From contig NW_019775566.1 of NCBI RefSeq assembly GCF_001039355.2, forward strand, positions 166,007-230,006: DNA of 64,000 bases, written 5' to 3'. Below the pieces are notes generated by a model. The model searched no databases. It saw nothing but the letters and a program-made list of their open reading frames with translations, and was not told the origin of the DNA. The stretch comes from Lingula anatina. Lineage: Eukaryota; Brachiopoda; Lingulata; Lingulida; Lingulidae. This document shows, one piece after another, positions 34,001 to 46,700 of this stretch. Every line of letters starts with the position of its first letter. Position 1 is the stretch's first letter. The translations under genes were made by a program, and so were the position numbers.

Positions 34001-34411
34001 GGCAAGAAATAGACTGTGATTTGAGAAATGCATCTGGATCCAAATATTTTAATAAATGAATAAATACACTGAAGTTGACAATGGAAATTAATCTAAAAGG
34101 GGAAAAATCAAAATCTTTGAGTATTTGTGACTGTAATTTCCCCTATGCCTTTATCTATATATACATATATAGCTAATAAAGCTAAAATGTGCACCACAAC
34201 GTACTTACATTTTTGCATTGGAAGTTTGCAAATCACATTAAAAGATCTACCTGGACTATTAGGATACATACCATGCACCTGAAAGCACTGAGATAAATGT
34301 TTATCTATATTTTGTACATGGGAATTAATTTGGGCATTTTTATATGCAATATACATCAGCCACCCCTAATTTCAGAGTCTTAATGGAGACTCATCTTACA
34401 TTCTCTATGGC

Positions 34412-34476
34412 CTAGATTAGCTCAGTGGCATAATGATAACAGGGTCATGCTGAAAACGAGAATTACCATCAATCCC
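34412..34476 (+). repeat. Possible tRNA-derived SINE head
   Basis: The stretch ttagctcagtggcataatg resembles an RNA polymerase III A box in tRNA context, but a good B box is not visible. Directly after it comes the foldback element at 34480. A fragment at best. Confidence 0.35.
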
Positions 34477-34621
34477 CTGTACCCTCCACCAGGGTGGCAG
34501 ATATTATAGGCAAATTTTTAAAAAGCCATAGAATCAAATGAATGTCTATTTATCTAAAGACATATCTGTGAATATCTTGTGAAAAGTCAATCTGTCGCCC
34601 TGGTAGAGGGTAAGTCTCCTG
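34471..34621. mobile_element. Foldback element, second copy, 9-bp duplication (diverged)
   Basis: Element 34480-34612 has ends TACCCTCCACCAGGGTGG and, inverted, TACCCTCTACCAGGGCGAC, as at 7113. It includes catatctgtgaatatc, also shared. The flanking nonamers aatcccctg and agtctcctg agree at 7 of 9 bases. Confidence 0.8.
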
Positions 34622-34707
34622 AACCTCGGTGTTATTTGCTGTATCCATAACACATCATCTCTCGCAGCTAATATTGTGTTTTAATATTGGACGCTTCAGT
34701 CAACAGG

Positions 34708-37700
34708 TCATCTATACACAATACTCGAGCCCTCGCTATCCAGTCTCGTGCGTTCTTTTGTCTTCTTCTCTTTGGAATCTTTTTTCTTAAACAGGGACGT
34801 GCTAAGCTTGAGGCGGCCAGCCTTGGCACTCTTGCTACTGGACACACTGGCTGTCATGCTCTGCATCTTGGCTGTGCCTGAATGTGTTTGTTTCAGAATG
34901 TTAATAAACAATTATACACATCTGAAAATCCCATCAATTTAACTGTAACTAACACCGTAGAGCATTTACTGCCATACTGTAATGTTTAAATATAATCAGT
35001 TAATATAATGGTTAAACATAATCAGTGCACAAGCATTCTTGCCAACCTTATTTTGGTACATTTATGGTCAACCAAATGCTTGGTTGTCAATGAAGAGATT
35101 TACATGATTTGGTAACACAGATGGTACCATATAAACATTTTAATCAAGTTTTAACTGTGCATGTAATGTCAAAAAAGTTTGTAAACGTACATAAAATTTA
35201 AAAAATCTATAATAAGAAAAACTTTTAGGAAAAAATGAACTGTTGAGACTGCAATAACAAATCAAAATCTGCCTTAAAGACATCTTCAGACTTTCAATTT
35301 TTATAATACCTTCTCCGCTCGTAGCGCCTCCACTATACGTGTGATATGCTTTCTTGCTGGCAGGTTGTAGGTAATTCTTGTCCATAGGTGTCACTAGTCT
35401 CAATGACAGGCTGTTCCCAGCTGCTCTGATCAGTGCTACCATTTCTTCATGCTTGGACCATTTTGTGTCCGAGTCTCCTACTGATATGATGAAGTCTCCT
35501 ACTCTCATGCCTGCTTTCTGTAGAAACAAAATATAATCCTAATTAATATACCTTATCACAAAGCACACTATCGTAAGAACTGCTTCATAGATTTTGGTTT
35601 TTGTGCAATTCGACATCAAACCTTAAATTCATCTGCTTCCTTTTGGATTCTAAAATTAGTTACAGTGTAACAGATCCAAATCCAAATGAACTTATTAAGT
35701 GATTTAGGCATCAACCACATCATTTTATCGTCTAAAAACAGTTACAGGATAAAAGACAATTATCAACAAGCTATTGCAAAATCCCCCACCTCACAAATAC
35801 TCCCATCTTCCACGGCTGCTATGATAACAGGGGAATCCCCTCGTACACTGAATCCATACCCTTCATTGGTGTTCTTGGTCAGTTCAAGAGTTCTAGGGGC
35901 AGACCAGTGATTCTTGGCAGAAAATATAGCTATTGGACCCTAGAAATATACATACGGTGCATTTAAAAAGTTTAGTCAAGTTCTGAAGGATGGTGTGAAT
36001 AAATTGATAAGTTGTTCTTACAGAAATTTTTCTAAAAAATTGTGCCAATTTCAAACACATTTATCATGTAATAAAAATGATGCACCAAAGTTTGCACATC
36101 CAATATTTAGCCATTACATCCCCACAATGCCAGTGCACGTTTTCCAATCAAACTGAACAGAAATCTGAAATGTATATTGATTATTAGAAGGTATTTGTGT
36201 ATCGTGAACAACCAGTCACTTACCAGTTTTTCAAATAAATCTCGCACTTTGTGCTTTGCGAAATCTGGAGGGATTGTCTTGATTGCTTGTTTGGTAGAAT
36301 CTACAATTAAAACAAGACAAGAATGTTAAATCAAGAATATTTTAACTTCCATCAATATTCACTGCATTGTCCTATTAGAATTTTCAAAGATGTACGTGTA
36401 TTTACAGTATGCTTGGTGCTAACAATAGTTTCAACATCAGTGACTTGTATAAAGCCGTTTTGCAAAATTTTCATTCAATGTTAGGTAAATATATAAAATA
36501 TTAAAATACCCTGAACTATTTTTTTTTTCTGGAGAGAAAGAACACTAAGTAACAACTACATATCTTCATTCAATTGAGAGAGTTTAGCACCAATATGGTT
36601 GTAGAATACAGATGTCTCAAATGAGAATTTTAGTGAAAAATTCAACATGTCAGAATACTGACAAAGGTCATCCTTGACACAAAGTTCTCTTACGTTTCAC
36701 CACAGGCACTGTTTGTAAATCTAATGAGAAATCATCTTCCTCTTCTAAGTCAGCAAACCTTGAGAGGGATCTAGAAATAGTTGACAATGTGCACTATAAG
36801 CTTCAGTCATTATACAGAATATGTCCCAAAGAAAATATGAAAACAAGCAATTTTTTAGATAATGATGTACCTATATTTATTGTCAAATATATTACTTTTC
36901 TACTAATAATATGTAACAGATGCAATAATATTGGCTAGTAGCGTATCAGTTAAATTTTTTAGTAACTAACAAAAGAATTTCTTCACTTACACTAATAAAG
37001 GTGTAAAGAATCAATCTGCACAGAACTCTATACTCAGCAATGAGTGTCCAACAAAACAGTACAAATTCCATTGCAATTGTACCCCATTAAAGTCTACCAT
37101 GTCAGAACAGACTGTTACCCAAACACCACCTGTTGTATTCTATCTAACCTGTCATGTGCCTGCTTCAGTATTTCTTGGAATGTGTCAATTTTCCGTAGCT
37201 GTTTACACAGCGTATGAACCCTCATGGAATCCTCGTGCATTATCATAGCCTCTCTCAGGTGAGCTTTACCTGAAAAAGGTGGGGGACAAATTAATATTTA
37301 ATGCAGTTTTTGATAAGACAAGTCATGTTATGCTACAAAGTAGGTCTTGAAGATTCAGACATCTGATCAAAGTCGTTAGCTGGCACAATAAGACAGCATA
37401 GAGTTCTAGCTTTATCCTATAACTTATATAATTAAGGCAAGAAGATCTATTAATGTATTTCCTTTATACGAAGCTTCATATGAAATGAGGCTACCATGAT
37501 ACTGTCTAATCTTACAAATTTTATTTTCTTTGTAACACGCTCACTATGACAGCTTAGTACTAAGCTTTAATTATAAATAAATTAATTAATTAATTTAGCA
37601 TCAGAGATCAGATGTGGTCCACTTACCCAGCGTCGTCCTCTCCTCCTCTTTGGTTGGTGAGTGTGTTGTGAGAGTGGAACTGCTCGAGTCCAGGTAAAGC

Positions 37701-40700
37701 TCTGAGAACAGCCCGGCTAATAACTCCACATTGTTACTGTCTGAAATCAGCAGAAATCATTGAAAAACAAGATGGGTGTTAAGAATAATCAATATATAAA
37801 TTTAAGGCTACAAGTTAGAATTTGAGATATTTATGCTGCCGTGTTACAGCAGTGTGTGAACCAATCATTAGAAAATTAAGATTAAAGAAAAAAAAATAAC
37901 ACTTTTGAGATCTTGCAAACTGTTGAGATATAAGACAACAATTTGATTTTAGATTACTAATAATACAAATAAATAAATAAATAAATAAATAAATAAAATA
38001 AAACTACATGAAAGATTTATGAGTTCTTCTGCAATATTTTAATACTGTACAACATTCTATCATTTTCTGTTACCTAAAAGTAACAGAAACAGCATCATAA
38101 GATTCTGCAAGCTAAATTCAGATAATGAACCTCACCTTTCTGATCTAGTAGCCCCACTGCTGTGTAGTAATGTGACAGAGCTCTGTAGTGCTGAGACTTC
38201 ACCAACACCATGGAGATCCACGAGAATGGGACGTAGTCTTTTAGTTGGGTAGATGACATCATTTTGTGGGTCTCATTGTAAAGTTTGGAAACCTGTAGAA
38301 AACATGTAGGTTACGGACTGATTTAAATGCAGATTTTTTTCAAAGACAGTGTAAAAGCTTAAACAAGGTACAAGAGATCAGATAATATATGAATTATGTT
38401 ACATTTGTCATGCTACATGCATGTACAGCACATCTTTCATCACATTAACACTGCAAATGAATAAATCCATTTTCCTATCTACTAAGTAATTTTTGACATT
38501 ACAAAAAAAAAAAAATTAATCACAATACTTTAAGAATACAACACAGAATTACAGACCTGTGCTGCTTCATGTGCTACTTCAAGACAATTTTGTAGCCCAT
38601 CTTGTACACCTCCTAGTGTCTGTTTCTCAAACACGCATTCTTGTGCTTGTGCCTGAAAATAAAAATGGAGAAAACTTAATTTCAGTCTCAAATGTGAAAA
38701 GAGCACATAATTACTGGACATACATAAACTGTCACAGTCAAATCTCATCTCATAAACAGAACATCCAATTTATAGACAGAGAAAAGAAATACTGCCCATA
38801 TTAAATATTCCTTTATTTTACTTCCACAAATTTCTTGAATCATACAGTATGGGGGAAAAAAGCTCAACTAAACAATCAAAGTAAAATGTACCTGCCAAAG
38901 TCTTAAATGTACAAAATATTTTTTCAATACAAAAACCCACTGTGTCTGCAAGTTGTGTCTTACCAGCATTAAGTGTCCCAACATTGTAAGAGTGTGTGGC
39001 TGCATGTCCATGCTCGGCGCATGGCTGAATCTATCCCGCAAGTACACAAACGTGCCTGCTGCTTGTTCAAAATTACAAATGGCCGAGTCAATTCCTTCAA
39101 CCTTGGACCGATCCTGTGAAGCAACAATGCATGGTCTATCAATAACTTACATTAACAAAAATCATTCTTATTAATTCAAAGATCAATCACTGTACTTGCA
39201 TATACAAATGTTAATATCATTTAAGTGACATAAGCATCAAAAATAGTATCTACACTAGAGGATCAGAGAGGCGATACCGCCTCCGAATATTGTACCACCA
39301 GCTGGAGCAAGCGCATTCGTATAGACCCCCACATATACAAAATAAGGAACACAGCCACCNTGGCGGCGGAGCCGCAGGAGCCGGCGGAACATACGGGTCG
39401 GGACTAAAACCATGTGTACCGCCAGCGCCTACGCTGGTGGTACAATTAATGGTACTAGTCAACTGACAATTTACTCCACCTCTGGGGATGTATAATCAAA
39501 GCCATTCAAAACAATTTAGTAAGTTCGTACAATTCAACTCAAATCATAAAGAATCATCAGAGCTGAACACTTACCGATCTAGCACCAATCTGTGTGTAGA
39601 GAGCTGCTATGTTAAACAGCACACTGCCCTTTTCAAACCCCATTGTCTTCTGAGCTGTGGGAACACCTGTCAGGGAGTCATACCTGGGGGAGACAGAGAA
39701 AAAAAATTGAGAAAGAAAGTTTTTTAACTACCATTTTTGCTCTAAAATCGTAAATCAGGGGCAGATAGAGGACATCTTCTGGGTCTCCTGGAAGACGGTC
39801 AGAATCTTTCAGTTTACATTGACAGGCATCTAATTTTTTCTGTCAGATGACAGTCAAAAATGGAGGATAGATCAACAAAAATAATTTGGAAGACTGTAAG
39901 AAAATATCTCTGGACGAAAGAGAAGAATTGAGAAAGAAGTTCCTTAATCTTCAGAATTTCCTTCATATCAGTGTCTTCCATTTCCTCTATTACAGTAAAT
40001 CACGTCAACTCACCAATGAAAGTATATCCCCAGACTCCTGTCTGTTGGGAAGAACCTCTTCTCTATAAAATACAACTGGTTGTAATACTGATATAGTAAC
40101 TCCAGACCCAGGGGGGATCTTTGAGGGGTCCTCATGGCCTGAGAAAAAAACAAAACATTTATGTTAAACTTATAATGAAAAATCGATTACAATGCTGAAA
40201 TAAAATTCTTTTGTTTAAGAATAAAGTAATATTTTACAATATACAGCCTTAAAATTTAAAATCGATTACTGAAACCATGAAATTACTTTGTACGGCTTTG
40301 TGGTTGGGAGGTCAAAACCAAAAGGGACAAAGTTTATCTTTGTGTAATTATATAAATGCTATTTGTTTAATTTGGTGAAAAATGAGCCATTTAGCTCTGA
40401 ATGTAGCAATGAAAAGAAAAAAAATTGCAAGTTCAACCAAAGATACACATGTGATTAAATAAATATTTTTGTATTTATAGACTAAGACAATTTATAATTA
40501 CTATTTATTTTCTTGGAAAACTGAACTAAATTTGGAGTAAAAGTACATTCAAAACCTGTCAAGTACATAACCAAATACCCCAACCTATAATGTACAGTGC
40601 CAGATGCAGCTGGAATGCCACTCATTCTCATGAATGGAGCCAAGGATCAGCAGGAAGAAAAACTCAAGGCATGCTAGACTTAGGGACCATTCAGAATAGG

Positions 40701-43700
40701 GGACTAACTAGTCCATGGATTAAATATGGCAACCCACTACAAAGGTTGCATTCTAATCCGCTAATAGACACTGAACAGATATCCTGTGGGGAAGTATTCA
40801 AGTGTGTCAGCCATATTTGTCCCTCGAACTACTTAGATCGCATTCACAACGAGTTGAGCCAGGCTTTACAAATCCTGGGGACTAAATATGGCGGACGTAC
40901 ATGAAAGAAAAACCGCCTAATCTTTAAATCGTCTCTCCGCCTCTCACACGCCTCCCCAAGATTTAATGACTGTCCCCCCGCAGGGATGACGTGTGGGGAG
41001 GCGTGTGAGAGGCGGAGAGACTATTAAAAGATTAGGTGGTTTTTCTTTCATGTACAACCGTCATATTTAGTCCCCAGGATTTGTAAAGCCTGGCTCAACT
41101 CGTTGTGAATGCGATCTTAGTCCTCTATTCTGAATAAGGCCTTAGGGCCTGGCCACGCCATACAAACACACACCATCACAGAGAAAGACTGAGGATCTGG
41201 TATTACAGGCATGTCTGGCGGCGTCAGATAGAATTCAAATACCAGATGCGAAATCTTGGCTCATGCTAGCATGTGTAGTTCTTGCCAGTAGAATATTGAT
41301 CATTTTTATCTGCCCATGTATTAAGAGTCAGATTAAAAATAAGCTGATTTCTCAAAGGTTTTGCTAAAAATACTTGGAGACAGTTGCCTGAGTGTAAATC
41401 AGACTGAATTACTGAATGTTATAATGTACTGATAATGGAACCTGATACTACTGTGCATTTTTCACCAAGCCCCTGAAGCACTGAAATTTTACTTCATACA
41501 TATCTATCTATCCACCTCATCATAAAGACTAACAGTACTTCAGTTTCTCCCAGGTCAAAGTAGTAAAATTTCTGTTTTCACATTAAAATGAACCTGGGGC
41601 TTATGTACTTTTGTGAAACAAGGGCATGATTTAAATATACCTCACTGCACTGACAACGACTTTACAACAACACCAAGGCTGAAAACTTCAACAAAAGATA
41701 ATTTCTACATTATATCTCAAACTACCTTTCACCGATGTGGGATTGCGAAATACAAAACACTGTTTTAAAAATCACAAGTCAGACAGTGACATGAAATTAT
41801 TCTCATAGCTATCAAGCACGTACTGTCAGGTCTGCTGTCTGGGTAGTAACAGATGTATCACACCATCACAGATGTCTGACATCATTCTGCCAGTAAGTAA
41901 GTCATTTTAACAGTCAGTGGGACTAAAAACATAAATAAATTTCCATGGCATTTCTGTATACTCCCTAGCTATGTGTCAGCTGTAAAAGGTAGTGAAAAAC
42001 CTAGTTTTAATGTATAGATCTACTATTTCTGGTGAAAAATCTTACATTACTATTAACTCTCTACTAAGGAATTATAAATAAACAAATTAAGTGAAACTAA
42101 CAAATATTATAACAATTTAATAATTTTTTCAAATGTTTTTGCCACAATAAATAATTATAATCCTCGATGGGAAAATCACAATTTAGAATGAACTCAAGGT
42201 AAGGTAAAGTTAGGTGCAGTTGAATCCCTGCCACATAATTTAAAAGCTGTCTAGACATGCCTGGAAGGGTGCATTTAAAACAGGATATCTATAATCTTTG
42301 ACACCTGCCACAGGAAATCTACCTTGATGGAAAAGTTACTACCTCTCTTTATAATTTGTTCCCTTGCAGATCAAGTATCAGATCTATTCCAATTTTTGAG
42401 TTGTAATGTACCCCTTTTATCAATTTCTCTCTCACTCCTATTTTGCCCTGTCCAAATGATATCAACTAACTTTTGCAAGTCCAGGAAAAACAATCTAACA
42501 ATCGCCCATTCCAAATAAAAGATCTCTTCTTCAATTCTTTTCTCTGCCATGCAGGATATATCCAAAGTTCCATCCTCTTGCTACCTAATATCCATGGTCT
42601 TTGCCCCTGTCTTTATCCCTTGCATTCCAGGAGACCATCTTCAACTTGTTCTCTATTTCCCAGTCCAACAGTCAGCCTAACTTTGACCCTAGTATGTTGG
42701 ACCTCATTCCCATTCCTTCACTTTGCTTCCACCCAACCTCCTTTGGATCCATCACCTTCTATCACCAGGCCAATGATATTTTTGGCTCGTCAAAAGTCAG
42801 AAAATCTCGTGATTATATAGCCACTATCAATCAATTAACTAAGTATAACTGGGATTCGCCCCCTCCCCCATCTCCCACCTGTTTTACTGTCAGTTCTCTA
42901 TACATTACCTGTCTCATGTCCATAAGCTCCTGGATCTCAAACTGAAATTTCTCTCCTTCCTCACTGTAATGTTCTGATATGTAGTCCTGGAAAGAAAAAC
43001 AAAACTTACTTCAACAACAACAACAAAAAAAAAACAGATAAATTCTCAATTTCCTAATTTGTTATTGAGCTATGACTAGGAAAACAACTACAAGTTATCA
43101 AATTAATGAAAAAAAACAGCCTCGTGAAAAAATCTTTACTAGTAATAAGAGAAATTATCAGGCAGAGTGTATTTATAATAAAAACCCAAACATGAACATT
43201 ATGAAATCTGAGGGGCACAACTTTATTTTCCCTTCCAAATATCAGAGAAGAATTTTATCAACTGTGTTATGTTATAAAAATAAAGTTTTTTTTTTTCAAT
43301 CAATAGCTTAATATTAAAATAGTTTACTTCCCTTACTTCAATGTGGTGGGCAATAGGGGAAAAGGGGGGGAGGGGAAGTATATCTCCTGAATAGAGGCTA
43401 TTTACCTGGAGAGCCTCATTCCCTGATGAAAATGCTCTGTCAGACATTGAAATATCTCAACTATCTCAATATCAAGCTGTTGATTGAAGGAAAAAAAATT
43501 ACATTATTCCTTCCAAACATGTTTTTCTTTAAGTACCTTTAATGGAATGCTGAGGTCAACTTCCTGGGTCTCTTTAAGGCCAAGTGGAATCATTGGAACA
43601 TTCTGGGCACTGAAAATAAAACATGGTACATCCAATCAATCATTTTTAACATGACCAGTTCCGTAACAGAAACAAGTATGTTACATGACATAAGTGAAAA

Positions 43701-46700
43701 CGTGGTAGAAAAATCACACTTTACAATAGGCAGCACTCGGGATGCGTTGGGCGCCATAAATAAGCTTGCCTTGCCCCATTATACGCACATTTTTCCACAG
43801 AGCAACAGGTGTTTATGAAGCAGTTTTTGAATGATGCAATGTGAGCTGATAAAAAACTTCAGTCCAAAGTTTGACTGAACTCTGAGGATGCAAAAAATTT
43901 AAGACTACATTGACGTTCCATAATGATTGTGTAGTATATAATTAGCAAGTCCACGATGACGATAATATATGGTCTATTTTAAACAGGATAGATGTTTAAG
44001 GCCCATTCTTAACTTAGTGGACTGCTAACGATTTATTCTGGATTGAAGTGGGTCATATTTTTCCATAAATTAGTGTTTAAAAGTTTGTATAGTGTAAAAA
44101 ATGGTAGAATTTCATACAATTCTTTCTCTCATCACAAACAGTATCCATTTTACATTCACCATCTTACAGAAATTTTACATGTCAGTAATCCTGTTGATGA
44201 CAAAATCATGTTTTCCAAATGTCGTAGCATGTAGGAATCAAAACCTGAACATCTGCTAATCATGATAATGGTGAAACCGTATCACAATGGAACAAGCAAT
44301 TCCAAACTGCAACCTCAATTCAAGACAATGTAGAGAAAAGCATGCAAGATTTCATTTCCATTCACACTGCAAATATACACACAAAAAGAGGGGATTATAG
44401 GGAATGAATATACAACTCTAAAAATAAAGCCATGAAAACAAAACCCTTTCAATGGTTCACAAGTCAAATGCATATCTTTTTGTAATCAGCACTTTCTAAT
44501 CAGAAAGCTAGGGGCAAAAATCCAGGCAAGGACACGCAAAAGCACAAGTCTTTTTCTATTTAAAATTCAACTTTGCTATCCTCAAATATGCTTTTAATTG
44601 CTCAATTATCAAAATATTTCATGATAAAGATTTAAATGCTAAGAATATACCAGCCATATGATGACCTTAAACTGCAGTCTAATTTTTTCACAACAATCTG
44701 ATCATGACAGCCACTGCAGTGCCTGTCAATGTCCAAGTATTAATACAGATTTCTCTAAGGTACCCTGCACAAATTCCACATTGGGGTATAAATACAGGTT
44801 ACTCCAAGGTACCATGCACACATTCCACAAATTGGCATCTAAATACAGGTTACTCCAGGGTTTCATGCACAAATCCCACACTGAAGTATAGATACAGGTT
44901 ACTCCAGGGTTTCACGCACAAATCCGACACTGAAGTATAGATTAAGGTTACCGTTCTCTAGGGTTTCATGCACAGATACCACACTCAAGTATAAATACAG
45001 TTTTTTCCAGGGTACCCTGCACAGATCCCAAATTGGTGTCCACATACAGGTTACTCAAAAGTACCATGCACACATTCCAAACTGGAGTTTAAATACAGGT
45101 TACTCCAGGGTACCCTGCACAGAAAACAACAGATACTGCCAGGGCACTGAACTTCTTTTGGATTTGTACTTTTATAAAAACAGAAAATACACAGACTTGT
45201 GTCAGCAATTACGATCAGGTCAACTGCAACGTGGCAGAATTCACAGTCAACATTTTGAAACGATTTCACATCATTTGACCTCCAGTGACTTTCAAAATGT
45301 TTTCAATACAGATATTCAGGGATCAAAACTATTAGGATGGTTTAAGTAATCAGCAAATACTTTTGGGGGGTCAAGGGTGTAGTGATGTTACTTTGATGAG
45401 TCAAAAAACATCAATTATTGACCCAGGGGTATATTAATAATTATCACAAAACTAATTTGTGGAATTCTATTTCAATGAAAGTAAATACTTCCAACAAAAT
45501 TCTTCTTGTTATATGGTTAATGACTGACTTTATTGACTGCCACGAAAACACTTCACTTTTCACAGCTCAGTACACAGCTCAGTAGACAACTATTTTCTTG
45601 ACCTTTTCTTGAACCTGGGGAAGTGTGGTCAACATACATGACTGGTTATTTTTTCCTCCTTTTTTTTTTTCATAACCACAGGTTAGAATATATCTGCTTG
45701 GAAAGAAGCACTGGTTGGACAGGTGCTGGGCACAGTAATACCCATTACTGTAATGACTCCACTTTTCAATGAGAAAAAATTATGAATTTTACAGATATTG
45801 TATTTTTTCAAGTCATAAATTCTTCAAATTAGAATATTCCTTTTGAGTGATAGCAACAAAACTGATAAGCATGCTACTTTATTGCTTCTAATATAAACCG
45901 AAAAAGCACCACAGATGCTTCACAAAAATATTTTTTTAATGATTTAAAATTATGTATGATCTGAAAAATTGTTAGTTTTTCCTCATTGAAAAGTTGAAGT
46001 CATTACCGTATCTATATTCAGCAATGGCAATGCTAATAATAACATATGTAATTTAAACATTGTGGATATAACGAAGGCCAGAATCAAACCTACCAAATCA
46101 AACTAACTAGTTAAAACTAAAAATGTTTAAGTGTCTTCCTCCTCCACTCTTTAACATGACTACCCTATATTTGCAAGAATGGGTCTTTCAAACACACGCA
46201 AACTGCAAATTCACACATCTTACGATCTCAAGCAGAATTTCACAAGTGCAATAGGACTTGGTTCCGCAGAATGGGGTGAGGTCCTATTTGCAAGCAAAAC
46301 TGTGTTAATAACATATGATGCATTCAGAACCATTCTAACTTTGAACAAGAATTTGTCAACTGACTTTACCACGGAACCTAAAGAAAAAAATCTATAGCAT
46401 AATAGTGTGAAGGTTCCTTAATGTCAGTTGAGGGCCATTCTACAGTAGTTCCCTCTCTGTATCATCCCCACTACCTTCTATAAAACTTTTAATCTCTTTC
46501 ATGTGAAAACTAATAAGAAGCAATTGCTTTTTTAATCAATTTCTCTGAGATAAATCAAAAAGCAAAGCATTCTGCGGAGAAAAAAGAGAAGGGGAAATTT
46601 CTATTGAATGGCCCTTTGACCTTCCCCAATTTAAGTTGGTACGGTTCTGAACACACCTGAACAAGGAAACAACAATTAACCAACATATAAACACAACAAA

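Larger units (their letters stand above)
31073..34707. other. PSME3IP1 and rhophilin 3' UTRs, tail to tail
   Basis: The plus-strand AATAAA near 31663 would end PSME3IP1. On the minus strand overlapping AATAAA signals near 31797-31806 would end rhophilin after a 3' UTR of about 2.9 kb. The ends would then be about 120 bp apart. The sequence between is AT-rich with A/T runs and no coding exon. Contents besides this are the element at 34480 and a tRNA-like stretch at 34415. Confidence 0.55.

Noticed and set aside
34412-34476. A genuine tRNA gene
   Set aside because: An A-box-like stretch exists, but no acceptor stem, anticodon arm or good B box can be drawn.
42324-42945. Overlapping plus-strand frames of 64-115 aa
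   Set aside because: Low-complexity Ser/Pro/Leu translations of CT-rich intron sequence next to a rhophilin exon, with no similarity I recognise.
46179-46397. 72-aa plus-strand frame in rhophilin intron 4
   Set aside because: No conserved motif and no splice partners; treated as chance.
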